A stretch of 64,000 nt of DNA from Pseudomonadota bacterium (GTDB lineage: Bacteria > Pseudomonadota > Gammaproteobacteria > Acidiferrobacterales > UBA6901). The position numbers and the translations under genes were made by a program. The first letter of the stretch is position 1; each line of letters opens with the position of its first letter. A model generated the notes under the pieces. That model was not told the origin of the DNA. It saw nothing but the letters and a program-made list of their open reading frames with translations, and did no database searches. Location: positions 1 to 64,000 of the forward strand of contig JAJXUF010000004.1 of assembly GCA_021783175.1 (NCBI GenBank), read 5' to 3'. This document shows positions 7,762 to 15,977 of this stretch, piece after piece.

Positions 7762-9582
7762 ATGCCAAGCCCTTCGCACTACAAGTGGGTGGCGCTGTCC
7801 AATACCACCATCGCGGTTCTGCTCGCGACCATCGATTCCTCGATCATGCTGATCGCGATGCCGCAGATCTTTCACGGCATCCATCTCAACCCGCTCGAGC
7901 CACGCAACACGCTGTATCTGCTGTGGATGATTCTGGGCTATCAGGTGGTGAGCAGCGTGCTCGTCGCGAGTCTGGGCCGCCTAGGGGATATGTTCGGGCG
8001 GGTGAGGATGTACAACCTGGGGTTCATTGTCTACACCGTGGCGTCGCTCGTGCTGACACTGGATCCGTACACCGGACAGCCGGGGGCGCTGTGGCTCGTG
8101 ATCGGCCGGATCTTCCAGGGGATTGGGGCCGCTTTCCTGATGGCGAACTCGGGGGCTATCCTCACGGATGCGTTCCCGCCCGATCAGCGCGGTCTCGCCC
8201 TCGGGATCAACAATGTCGCAGGCATCAGCGGCAGTTTTCTCGGCCTTGTCCTTGGCGGCGTGCTCGCCGCGATTCACTGGCGGCTCATCTTCCTAATATC
8301 TGTGCCATTCGGGCTCTTTGGTACGGTCTGGTCATACCTGAAGCTGCGCGAGATTGGGCACCGAGAGCCTACCCCGATCGACTGGGGAGGCAATATCAGC
8401 TTTGCAGCCGGACTCACGCTCATCATGATCGGCATCACTTGCGGCATTCAGCCGGCGAACGGCCACGCTATGGGTTGGTCGAGCGCGCTGGTGCTCGCGC
8501 TGCTGGCGGCCGGCGTGGCGCTGATGGCTGCATTCGTTATCATTGAATCGCGCGTCGTTGCTCCAATGTTCCGGCTGCCCCTCTTCAGGATCAGGGCGTT
8601 TACCTTCGGAACGCTGTCCACGTTCCTCTCGGCCATCGGTCGCGGCGGGCTGATGTTCATGCTCATCATCTGGCTGCAGGGCGTGTGGTTGCCGCTGCAT
8701 GGTTACAGCTTTGCGGAAACGCCGTTCTGGGCGGGAATCTTCATGCTTCCGCTCAGCCTGGGGTTTCTAATCGCAGGCCCAATCTCGGGGGTTCTATCCG
8801 ATCGCCTCGGCGCGCGCTACTTCGCCACGGGGGGAATGATCGGAGCTGCCGTGAGCTTCATGCTTCTGATGCTGCTGCCAACCGACTTCAACTACGGGAT
8901 ATTCGCTGCGATTCTGCTCCTCTGCGGGGTGTCCATGGGTGCCTTCGCGGCGCCGAATCGGGCAGCCGTTATGAACAGTCTGCCGGCGCGCGACCGGGGC
9001 GTTGGGGGCGGCATGAATGCCACCTTTCAGAGCTCAGCCCAGGTGCTTTCGATCGGGATCTTCTTCTCGCTTATGATCGCGGGTCTTGCGACCACCCTGT
9101 CGGCGACACTGAGACAAGGTTTGATCCGGCACGGGGTCTCCGCGGCTGTCGCCGGTCATATCGGCTCGCTGCCGCCGGTCTCCGTGTTGTTCGCGGCATT
9201 CCTCGGTTACAACCCCATTCGCACCTTGCTCGACCCCGGTGTTCTGGCGCACCTTTCTGTCGCCAACCAAGCGGCGCTGACCGGACGCTCATTTTTCCCG
9301 GAATTGATTGTCGCGCCTTTTCGCGAGGGTCTCACCACAGCGTTCACCTTCGCGATGGCAATGTGTCTGATCGCGGCCGTGGCATCCTGGTCGCGCGGCG
9401 CGCGATATTTGCACGAAGATGGCCTCGATCAGGGCCCAACGAGCAAACCGAAAGCGCAGCTGCCACGAACCGAAGCGCCACCCGGCCCAGCTGCACTCGT
9501 CTCAATCGACACCGAATCTCTCAAACTTGACTGCTCACAATGCGAGGAAGCCCTAGATGATCGAACGAACCGAAACGCTTGA
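7762..9582 (+). CDS. MFS transporter, DHA2 (EmrB/QacA-like) family
   Basis: 606 residues, about 14 predicted membrane segments, the size and topology of drug:H+ antiporter-2 proteins. Early motif D1 is visible (LATIDSSIMLIAMPQI), motif A-like GRLGDMFGRVRMYNLGF between segments 2 and 3, and GRIFQGIGAAFLMANSGAIL for motif B with its Arg. Residues after about 560 form a hydrophilic tail. The gene overlaps the next one by 26 bases, indicating coupled expression with the dienelactone hydrolase-like enzyme. Likely exports a toxic organic compound; the substrate is unknown. Confidence 0.88.
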   Translation: MPSPSHYKWVALSNTTIAVLLATIDSSIMLIAMPQIFHGIHLNPLEPRNTLYLLWMILGYQVVSSVLVASLGRLGDMFGRVRMYNLGFIVYTVASLVLTLDPYTGQPGALWLVIGRIFQGIGAAFLMANSGAILTDAFPPDQRGLALGINNVAGISGSFLGLVLGGVLAAIHWRLIFLISVPFGLFGTVWSYLKLREIGHREPTPIDWGGNISFAAGLTLIMIGITCGIQPANGHAMGWSSALVLALLAAGVALMAAFVIIESRVVAPMFRLPLFRIRAFTFGTLSTFLSAIGRGGLMFMLIIWLQGVWLPLHGYSFAETPFWAGIFMLPLSLGFLIAGPISGVLSDRLGARYFATGGMIGAAVSFMLLMLLPTDFNYGIFAAILLLCGVSMGAFAAPNRAAVMNSLPARDRGVGGGMNATFQSSAQVLSIGIFFSLMIAGLATTLSATLRQGLIRHGVSAAVAGHIGSLPPVSVLFAAFLGYNPIRTLLDPGVLAHLSVANQAALTGRSFFPELIVAPFREGLTTAFTFAMAMCLIAAVASWSRGARYLHEDGLDQGPTSKPKAQLPRTEAPPGPAALVSIDTESLKLDCSQCEEALDDRTNRNA

Positions 9583-10288
9583 AATCTCCGACGGCGCCAT
9601 GGAGGTCTTTATCGCCCATCCGCAGGGAAAGGGGCCGTTCCCGGTCGTCGTGCAAATCATGGACGCGCTCGGCATGCGCGAGGAACTCCGCGATCACGCG
9701 CGCCGCGTCGCCCGTTGGGGCTATTATGTTCTTGCGCCGGATCTATTCCATCGCACCGGTCTCAAAGCTCCTCTCGATTTCGCAGATCCCAATGATAGGC
9801 AACGGATCATGGCGGCGATGGCGGCGCTTACCAATGCCCTCGTTACGAGCGACATCGTAGCCACCCTCAAGCTCGCCGAGGCCGACAAAGCGGCCGGCAC
9901 AGGCAAGATCGGCATTTACGGATTTTGCATGGGTGGCCGGCTTACCTTCGTTCTTTGCCAGGCGCTCGGAGAGCGCGTGGCAGCCGCCGCCTCGATCCAT
10001 CCGGGCGGTCTCGTTACCGACGATCCCAATTCGCCGCATCGCCATCTCGATCGGGTGAGCGCCGAGCTCTATTTCGGCATCGCCGATCAGGACCAATCGG
10101 CGACTCCAGAGCAGATGACAGAGCTCGAGAAGGCGCTGAAGGCGCGCAATATCGTGTATCAACTCGAATGGCACCCCGGCGCGCGTCACGGCTTCACGAT
10201 GCCAAGCCGAAGCAATATCTATTTGCAAGCCGCAGCGGAAAAGGTGTGGGGTCGACTGCAAGCCCTGTTCGCGCGCAAACTGGTATGA
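9557..10288 (+). CDS. Dienelactone hydrolase-family enzyme
   Basis: 243 residues with an alpha/beta-hydrolase fold. The nucleophile motif IGIYGFCMGGRLTF (about 118-131) has the Cys typical of dienelactone hydrolases (G-F-C-x-G-G). The acid is probably Asp in YFGIADQDQS and the base His in GARHGFTMP near the C-terminus. DLH enzymes open dienelactones in chlorocatechol or related aromatic pathways, but many relatives act on other esters, so the substrate is not assigned. It overlaps the MFS gene and follows a MarR regulator, suggesting one detoxification unit. Confidence 0.87.
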   Translation: MIERTETLEISDGAMEVFIAHPQGKGPFPVVVQIMDALGMREELRDHARRVARWGYYVLAPDLFHRTGLKAPLDFADPNDRQRIMAAMAALTNALVTSDIVATLKLAEADKAAGTGKIGIYGFCMGGRLTFVLCQALGERVAAAASIHPGGLVTDDPNSPHRHLDRVSAELYFGIADQDQSATPEQMTELEKALKARNIVYQLEWHPGARHGFTMPSRSNIYLQAAAEKVWGRLQALFARKLV

Positions 10289-10475
10289 CGGCAGAGAGCG
10301 CGGTCCTACCAATTAGGAAGAGAGAGCTCCAAAGATCGACGGCAGAGGCATGTTTTTCAGTCTCTCTGATGAGATGTCGGTGACAGGGTGCCGACTCTAT
10401 CGCGCTACCGTGATACAAATATCCGCAGAGCTGGAATTTGTTTTTGCGCACGCCTGGCGGCGATACTCCGCCGCC

Positions 10476-10943
10476 TCACAAGCCAAGGCTGATCAAATCC
10501 GGATGGTCGTCCGGACGGCGGCCCAGCGGCCAGAAGAACTTGCGGTCAGCTTCCTTGATCGGCAAGTCGTTGATGCTCGCGTAGCGGTGCATCATTAAGC
10601 CATGTTCATTGAACTCCCAGTTCTCGTTGCCGTAAGAGCGGTACCACTGCCTGGAGTCATCGCGCCATTCGTAGGCGAAGCGCACGGCGATGCGGTTACC
10701 GGCACAAGCCCACAGTTCCTTAATTAGACGATAGTCGAGTTCGCGAGCCCACTTGCGTTCGAGGAAGTGCTGCACTTCCTTGCGCCCGACAGGGAATTCG
10801 GCGCGATTGCGCCATCGCGTGTCTTCCGTGTACACCAGCACCACGCGCGCGGGATCGCGCGTATTCCACGCATCCTCCGCCAGGCGCACCTTCTGTCTGG
10901 CAGTGTCTTCGGTGAAGGGGGGAAGTGGTGGTTTGAGTTCCAT
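10476..10943 (-). CDS. DUF1348 / NTF2-like (SnoaL-fold) protein
   Basis: 155 residues from the ATG at 10943, chosen because AAGGAG lies seven bases before it; the longer frame to 11048 would read through the operators. The protein has the DUF1348 pattern: [20 protein letters not shown], then [29 protein letters not shown], and [20 protein letters not shown] ending with [15 protein letters not shown] residues ([16 protein letters not shown]). The cone-shaped NTF2 fold binds small molecules; no catalytic role is established. Divergent from a TetR gene and sharing its operators, so it is probably the regulated target. Confidence 0.88.
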   Translation of the reverse strand: MELKPPLPPFTEDTARQKVRLAEDAWNTRDPARVVLVYTEDTRWRNRAEFPVGRKEVQHFLERKWARELDYRLIKELWACAGNRIAVRFAYEWRDDSRQWYRSYGNENWEFNEHGLMMHRYASINDLPIKEADRKFFWPLGRRPDDHPDLISLGL

Positions 10944-10957
10944 GGCGTCTCCTTGGC

Positions 10958-10983
10958 TAAAGTAGACAGGAAGGTCTACTTTA
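10958..10983. promoter_or_regulatory. TetR-type operator 1 (GTAGAC-N6-GTCTAC)
   Basis: A perfect palindrome: ten-base arms TAAAGTAGAC and GTCTACTTTA around AGGAAG. It lies just upstream of the DUF1348 start, between the divergent genes, where a TetR repressor would block transcription of both. Confidence 0.75.
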
Positions 10984-10999
10984 GCGAAGTCTAGCCATG

Positions 11000-11017
11000 G
11001 TAGACAGACTTGTCTAC
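11000..11017. promoter_or_regulatory. TetR-type operator 2 (GTAGAC-N6-GTCTAC)
   Basis: Six-base arms GTAGAC and GTCTAC around AGACTT, the same core and spacing as operator 1. The centres of the two sites are 38 bases apart. It ends ten bases before the chosen tetR start, so binding would repress the regulator itself. Confidence 0.75.
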
Positions 11018-11026
11018 AATAGGCTG

Positions 11027-11593
11027 ATGGCGCCCCAAAAGCCCGCACTCACGCACACCTCCAGCGCACGTGATCGCATCTTGCGCACCGCGCATGATCT
11101 CTTTTACCGCGACGGGATACGTGCGACTGGTATTGACCGCGTTATTGCCGAATCTAGTGTGGCGAAGCTGACTTTCTATCGTCACTTCCCGAGCAAGAAC
11201 GACTTGATTCGCGCCTACCTGGAATATCGCCATGGGGAATGGACAGCCTGGTTCGTTGGCGCGTTAGCACGCTATGGTGGAAACCCGGGGGCAATTGTGC
11301 CGGCGGTGGCAGAATGGTTGCGTAGCCCGACCTATCGCGGTTGTGCCTTCCTTAACAGTGTTGGCGAGCTCGCTGGTGTGTTACCTGATGTCTGTGAGAT
11401 CACGCGATCGCATAAGGAAGCCATGGCTGCCGCGATTGCCGAAGTGCTACCTCCGTCGCATCAACGAGCAAAGGTCGCGCGGGCAGTCTCGCTAGCTATC
11501 GACGGGGCTGCCGTGCGTGCACAATTCGATGTCACCCCGGATGCGGCCTTGGACGCGCTCAAGCGCATTGTTAAATCATTGGTCGACACTTAA
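11027..11593 (+). CDS. TetR-family regulator of the divergent DUF1348 gene
   Basis: 188 residues. N-terminal TetR helix-turn-helix: [54 protein letters not shown]. The ligand domain includes [12 protein letters not shown], a pattern of the YxaF/TetR_C subgroup (about 95-106). I chose the ATG at 11027 rather than the in-frame ATG at 10997, because the latter lies inside or before operator 2 and the added ten residues are not TetR-like. A strong ribosome site is lacking, so translation may be weak or leaderless. Confidence 0.88.
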   Translation: MAPQKPALTHTSSARDRILRTAHDLFYRDGIRATGIDRVIAESSVAKLTFYRHFPSKNDLIRAYLEYRHGEWTAWFVGALARYGGNPGAIVPAVAEWLRSPTYRGCAFLNSVGELAGVLPDVCEITRSHKEAMAAAIAEVLPPSHQRAKVARAVSLAIDGAAVRAQFDVTPDAALDALKRIVKSLVDT

Positions 11594-11912
11594 ACGGCCG
11601 CTGGAGCAGGGCCGGAGGCGTGACTTGCGTGCCGGTGCAGCAAGGCAACGGGAAAGTCTGTCTGTTGAATTCCACGTTCAATCGATCCCAAGTTTTTGAC
11701 TTGTACTTATCCATCGGGTTCGACCGATTGGATCACGTAGTCGTGCTCCATGAGCGGCATTCGAAAAGTATCTTGGCCAGATTCTTTCCACCGACGTTGA
11801 AGGTGTTGTTAACCGCCGTAACATCGATTGATTGCCGCTGGTGGCAATTTCCGGCAGCTCGACGTCTAATTCTAGCCACGACAAACAACTTGCGAAAAAT
11901 CTCTTGGCGCGG
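11594..11912. other. Intergenic region between TetR and GST genes
   Basis: Convergent 3' ends of the two genes flank it. Frames on both strands cross it, but none shows a family motif. No hairpin with a T-run was evident. Confidence 0.4.
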
Positions 11913-12725
11913 CTACCCGTGTTTATCGCCCCCGGGCATGTCCATCGTAGCCGGTGCTGAAACCGAATCGGCAATCCGTCTGTGCTGCCTGAACATGCGT
12001 AGTACAAATTGACCTGTTCGCGTCTTCCGAAATTCTTCAACTGTTGCGCATGCCCGAGTCGGTAATTGCTCAGGACGCGGGAGCACGACGCCATACCCGG
12101 GCGGCATAATGAAGGGGGCCATCATGCAAGCCAGGGTCAGGTCTGCGGCGCTGAATTTCTCGCCAACCAAAAAGGGGCGCCTATCGGCAAGGAGCGCGTC
12201 GGTCGTGGCAACGATTCGAAGGCTCCGCTCCACGCCGGCGTGCACAGTGGTTTTGTGAATTGACAGGCGTCGTGTAATTAATGCACGCATTAATGGGTAC
12301 GCCAGAGGAGCCAGGGCGCGTTCGATTAAGGGGGTGCCCTGACCGGCGATGCGAAGCGCATCTGCGCGGTGCGGGAGGTACTGAAAATAAATCCAGCGAC
12401 GGCTCTCAACGCCGAGTACTTCGTCGAACAATTCTTCAAGCTCTTCAACTTGTTTGCGTTGTTCCTCATCCTCAGGGTAGAGGCGCTGATCTAGCGGGGC
12501 GCAGCGATCGAGGTATTTGAGAATTGCGGTGGAATCCGAAACCACGTTGGAGCGATCGAGCAGCACGGGCACCATCGGTTTACCGCTTGTCCAGTAAGTG
12601 CGCAGGTAGTGAAAGACCTGAAGGTGCGGCTCCTCGATATACGGCCAACCGAGGCGATCTAGCGCCCAGCGCGCCTTCTCGCAATAAGGGCTGATCGGGA
12701 TTGTAATTAACCGGAATCGCCGCAT
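11913..12725 (-). CDS. Glutathione S-transferase-like protein
   Basis: 270 residues from the ATG at 12725, which has GGAGG six bases upstream; a longer frame to 12812 lacks a ribosome site. The N-terminal thioredoxin-like domain starts LITIPISPYCEKARWALDRLG (split here as a SPYCEKARW active-site loop), with the cis-Pro region MVPVLLD and the glutathione-contacting SDSTAILKYLD. The C-terminal helical domain contains LLADRRPFLVGEKFSAADLT with the conserved N-capping Asp. The second domain is longer than in classical GSTs. Divergent from a TetR-type regulator; probably induced by an electrophile. Confidence 0.88.
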   Translation of the reverse strand: MRRFRLITIPISPYCEKARWALDRLGWPYIEEPHLQVFHYLRTYWTSGKPMVPVLLDRSNVVSDSTAILKYLDRCAPLDQRLYPEDEEQRKQVEELEELFDEVLGVESRRWIYFQYLPHRADALRIAGQGTPLIERALAPLAYPLMRALITRRLSIHKTTVHAGVERSLRIVATTDALLADRRPFLVGEKFSAADLTLACMMAPFIMPPGYGVVLPRPEQLPTRACATVEEFRKTRTGQFVLRMFRQHRRIADSVSAPATMDMPGGDKHG

Positions 12726-12792
12726 TTTGCCCTCCGTATTGCGCCATATCACATGTTTACAGTGATTACATCGTAGCTGCAGCTTAAGTTTC

Positions 12793-12813
12793 AATGTTGC
12801 CATTGTCAACAAT
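12793..12813. promoter_or_regulatory. Likely operator for the divergent TetR/GST pair
   Basis: An imperfect 21-base palindrome around TGTTG (12795-12799) and CAACA (12807-12811). It ends 18 bases before the GTG of the tetR gene and is centred in the 106-base divergent gap. Confidence 0.5.
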
Positions 12814-12831
12814 AGAATTCATAATAGTGTT

Positions 12832-13461
12832 GTGAGCAAGCGTAAACATGCTGGGAAAGGGCCCTATCACCATGGCGACCTGAGGCGAGCACTTCTTGGT
12901 GTCGCAGCCTCGCTGATTTCAGAAAACGGCGTTGCGGACCTCAGCTTGAGAGAAGTGGCCAAGATTGCCGGAGTTAGTCATGCGGCGCCCTACCGCCATT
13001 TTCACAACAAGACAGCAATGATCGAGGCGCTCGCCGCTGAAGGTTTTGACCGACTTAAGGATGGGTGCCAAGATGCATGTCGGCGCTATCCGAACGATCC
13101 CGCCCGCCAGCTTGTGGAGGCGGGGCTGGCGTATCTTGAATTTGCGATCGAGAAGCCGGCAATTGTTCAACTCATGTTTGGCGGCGTGATTTCCCTTCCC
13201 GAATCTGGTGCAGACCTCAAACAACATGCCAGTGTCGCTTTTGGTAGTCTGGTCGACATTGTGAAGGGGGGCCAGGATGCGGAGCTATTCAGGCAAGGCA
13301 ATCCGTTCGACCTCACGCTCACCGCGTGGTCTACCGTTTATGGATTATCACTGATGATCAGGACTGGGCTAATTCCCGACCGTGCAGGTACAAAACGGCA
13401 GATAAAAACACTCGGCAAAACAGTAGCGGCGGTACTCTTGAGCGGAATGCAAAAGCGCTAG
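12832..13461 (+). CDS. TetR-family regulator (WHG/TetR_C_13-type)
   Basis: 209 residues from a GTG. The start MSKRKHAGKGPYHHGDLRRAL is typical of the subgroup with PYHHGDLR, followed by the helix-turn-helix LSLREVAKIAGVSHAAPYRHF and NKTAMIEALAAEGF. The C-terminal domain has the FAIEKPAIVQLMFGG segment of the WHG family. It is divergent from the GST-like gene and probably represses it and itself through the palindrome in the gap. Confidence 0.88.
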   Translation: MSKRKHAGKGPYHHGDLRRALLGVAASLISENGVADLSLREVAKIAGVSHAAPYRHFHNKTAMIEALAAEGFDRLKDGCQDACRRYPNDPARQLVEAGLAYLEFAIEKPAIVQLMFGGVISLPESGADLKQHASVAFGSLVDIVKGGQDAELFRQGNPFDLTLTAWSTVYGLSLMIRTGLIPDRAGTKRQIKTLGKTVAAVLLSGMQKR

Positions 13462-13561
13462 GACATCGACAGTGACAAAATGGACAGAATTTAGGGAAGG
13501 GTGATCCGCTGATGAGCTTAGACGATAACAAAAATAAATTGAACACTAAGAGGACTCCATC

Positions 13562-14437
13562 ATGGTGCCACGTCGACCGCTGCACCTCCTAACTGCTCTC
13601 GCGCTGGCGGCGCTCCTTTCTGGCTGCGCGACTGACCGACTGGCCGCCATCGCCTCGATGCCGCTCGTCAAAAATGGCGCCGAGGCAATGAACCGCGAAA
13701 CAGACCCCGCCCTCGCGCGCGCGGCTATCCCCGCCCAGCTCGAGCTCATCCGCAGTCTCATCGCGCAGATGCCTGACAACACGGATCTGCGCCTGCGCGC
13801 AGCGCAGGGCTTCTACAACTACGCCTATGGATTCATCGAGGATGAAAACCGGGTGCGGGCCTCCGCGCTTTATCACCGCGCCTTCGATGATGCGCGCATC
13901 GCCCTCGCCGAGGATGGCCTTCGGGGCGATCTCATGACGATAAGCGAGACTGACCTCGCCCAGGCGCTCAAGCACCTCCACCGCCGCGCCGTTCCGGCAC
14001 TCTTCTGGACCGCCATGTGCTGGGCGAAATGGATTAATATGAACCGCGACCGCCCGGCACTCCTCGCCGATATGGGCAATGCGGCGTTGCTGATGCGACG
14101 CGCAGATGCATTGGACGGCAATTACTTCTACGGCGGCCCGCACCTCTTTTTCGGCGTCTATTACGGAAGCCTCCCGCCGTTCGCCGGGGGCAACCCCGCC
14201 CGGGCCGCACAGGAATTCGCAAAGGCGCGCGCGGTAACCGGTGACAAAATGCTGCTGGTGGACGTATTGGACGCCCAGTATCTGGAACGCCAGACCCGGA
14301 ATCGGACGGCGTTTCACGCGCTCTTGACCCACGTTCTCGAGGCACCGCCTGACCTCTTTCCGCGGATGGCACTCGCCAACGCCATCGCCAAGGAGAAGGC
14401 CCGGCGGCTGCTCGCGCACGAAGAGGAATGGTTCTGA
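13562..14437 (+). CDS. tatT: TRAP transporter-associated lipoprotein, TatT family
   Basis: 291 residues with a signal peptide ending in a lipobox (LLSGC). The rest is helical with TPR-like pairs: TDLRLRAAQGFYNYAYGFIE, RASALYHRAFDDAR, LHRRAVPALFWTAMCWAKWI, ADALDGNYFYGGPHLFFGVYYG. These are the hallmarks of TatT (T-component) proteins, periplasmic lipoproteins that bind the substrate-binding protein of some TRAP systems. AGAGGA about eight bases before the ATG supports the start. The stop overlaps the dctP start (TGATG). Confidence 0.88.
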   Translation: MVPRRPLHLLTALALAALLSGCATDRLAAIASMPLVKNGAEAMNRETDPALARAAIPAQLELIRSLIAQMPDNTDLRLRAAQGFYNYAYGFIEDENRVRASALYHRAFDDARIALAEDGLRGDLMTISETDLAQALKHLHRRAVPALFWTAMCWAKWINMNRDRPALLADMGNAALLMRRADALDGNYFYGGPHLFFGVYYGSLPPFAGGNPARAAQEFAKARAVTGDKMLLVDVLDAQYLERQTRNRTAFHALLTHVLEAPPDLFPRMALANAIAKEKARRLLAHEEEWF

Positions 14438-15468
14438 TGAGACGACCGCGCATTGGGCTGTTTTTTCTTGTTCTTGCCATGCTGGGACTCATCCCAGGGG
14501 CCGCCGCGGCGGCCACCTCGTACGTGCTCAAGTTTGCGACCCTAGCTCCCGAAGGCACAAGCTGGATGAATGTGATCGACGCCTGGGCGACGCAGGTGGC
14601 CAAAGCGAGTGGCGGGAGACTCAAGTTCAAGCTCTATCCCGGCGGGGTTATGGGAGATGAGCCAGATATGGTGCGCGAAATCCGCCTTGGCGAACTTCAG
14701 GGCGCGGCCTTCACAGGGCACGGCATCGGCGAGATTTATTCGCCAGCACGGGTACTCGAAATTCCGTTCCTGTTCCATAACTACGCCGAGGTCGACTCCG
14801 TGCGGGACCAGCTCCTGCCGCAGATCCGCCAGGGCTTCCGCCGCCACGGCTTCGTGCTGCTAGGCTTCATGGACACGGGTTTCATGTATGTCTTCTCGCG
14901 CGTGCCGGTCGGGAGTCTTCAGGCGCTCAAGGCCCGCCGTGTGTGGATGTGGGAGGGTGACCCGCTAGAGCGCGCCTTCTTTAAGGTCAGTGGTGTGCCG
15001 CCCGTGCCGCTTGGCCTGCCCGATGTCTACACAAGCCTCTCCACAGGCCTGATCGACACGGAAATGGCGCCTCCCTTTGGCGCCATCGCCTTTCAATGGT
15101 TCACGAAGACCCCCTTCATGGTCGATATGCCGCTTGCAGACGGCATCGGCGGGCTCATCGTGACGCGCAGTTTCTTCGATCGCCTGCCGGCCGACTTGCA
15201 GGCGCTCCTGCGCAACACCGGTGAGGCGGCCGGAAAGGCGATCCTCAAGGCTACGCGCGTCGACAATGCGCGCTCGCTCGCCGTACTCAAAGCGCACGGG
15301 GTGACCTTTCTCCCGCCGTGGACCGACACGAGCCCGGCGGCGCTAGCGGCAATGCGCGACAAAGCCGCTCGCTTGCTCGCGACGAGCGGTTACATCCCGG
15401 CCGCCACGTATGCGCAAGCGCGGGCGGATCTCGTGACGTATCGCGCCGACCCGAAGCGGGTCAAGTGA
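14437..15468 (+). CDS. dctP: TRAP transporter substrate-binding protein (DctP family)
   Basis: 343 residues. The start at 14437 overlaps the tatT stop and is preceded by GAGGA; an ATG three codons upstream is less well spaced. Signal peptide (LVLAMLGLIPGAAAAA), then the DctP fold: LKFATLAPEGTSWMNVIDAW, GGRLKFKLYPGGVMGDEPDM, the switch region RVWMWEGDPLERAFF with an Arg that in this family usually contacts a carboxylate, and YTSLSTGLIDTEMAPPFGAI. Periplasmic. The TatT partner places it among the TAXI-distinct TatT-associated TRAP systems; the ligand is not predictable from sequence alone. Confidence 0.92.
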   Translation: MRRPRIGLFFLVLAMLGLIPGAAAAATSYVLKFATLAPEGTSWMNVIDAWATQVAKASGGRLKFKLYPGGVMGDEPDMVREIRLGELQGAAFTGHGIGEIYSPARVLEIPFLFHNYAEVDSVRDQLLPQIRQGFRRHGFVLLGFMDTGFMYVFSRVPVGSLQALKARRVWMWEGDPLERAFFKVSGVPPVPLGLPDVYTSLSTGLIDTEMAPPFGAIAFQWFTKTPFMVDMPLADGIGGLIVTRSFFDRLPADLQALLRNTGEAAGKAILKATRVDNARSLAVLKAHGVTFLPPWTDTSPAALAAMRDKAARLLATSGYIPAATYAQARADLVTYRADPKRVK

Positions 15469-15977
15469 GAACTGTCGCCGCGCTCAGCATCCTGCGCGGG
15501 CGCTGGGCAATGCGCCTGGAGCACTGGTGTTTCCGTGCCGAAACGTGGCTGGCGGTCTTGAGCCTGGGGTTGCTACTCACGCTGTCGCTGGTGGCAATCG
15601 TCGCGCGCGACCTCTTCCATACTGCCATCCCGGACGCGGATCGGCTTCCGCGCTATCTCGTTCTGTGGGTCGGCTTTCTCGGCGCGGCGCTTGCAGTTCC
15701 CGGGCGGCACATCACTATCGACGTCGCCTCGATCTGGCTCCCTAAACGCGCCCGACGCCTTCTCGAGCTACCGATCGCGCTTTTCTGCGCCGGCATCTGC
15801 GGGGCGCTCGGCTTCGCCGCCCTGGGATTTTTCCGGATGGAATGGCGCTACGCCTTCGGTCCCGGACGTCTGTCAGTACTGCTGTATCTCGTCCTGCCGG
15901 TGGGCTTCGGGCTGCTCACCGTGCACTACGCGCTGCGCGCCCTCAACGGTTTCGCGCCCTCGCGACCACCACCATGA
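15465..15977 (+). CDS. dctQ: TRAP transporter small permease (DctQ family)
   Basis: 170 residues from the GTG that overlaps the dctP stop (GTGA); an internal ATG at 15510 is the alternative and would give 155 residues. Four membrane segments are visible, with the family pattern E-x-W-L-A-V-L-S at the first one, DADRLPRYLVLWVGFLGAALA in the second region, followed by GRHITIDV, and FRMEWRYAFGPGRLSVLLYL. Forms the membrane complex with the large permease downstream, with which it overlaps. Confidence 0.9.
   Translation: MRTVAALSILRGRWAMRLEHWCFRAETWLAVLSLGLLLTLSLVAIVARDLFHTAIPDADRLPRYLVLWVGFLGAALAVPGRHITIDVASIWLPKRARRLLELPIALFCAGICGALGFAALGFFRMEWRYAFGPGRLSVLLYLVLPVGFGLLTVHYALRALNGFAPSRPPP

Noticed and set aside
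11678..12094. 138-codon minus-strand frame at the GST gene end
   Set aside because: Overlaps the GST C-terminus in another frame and has no family features.
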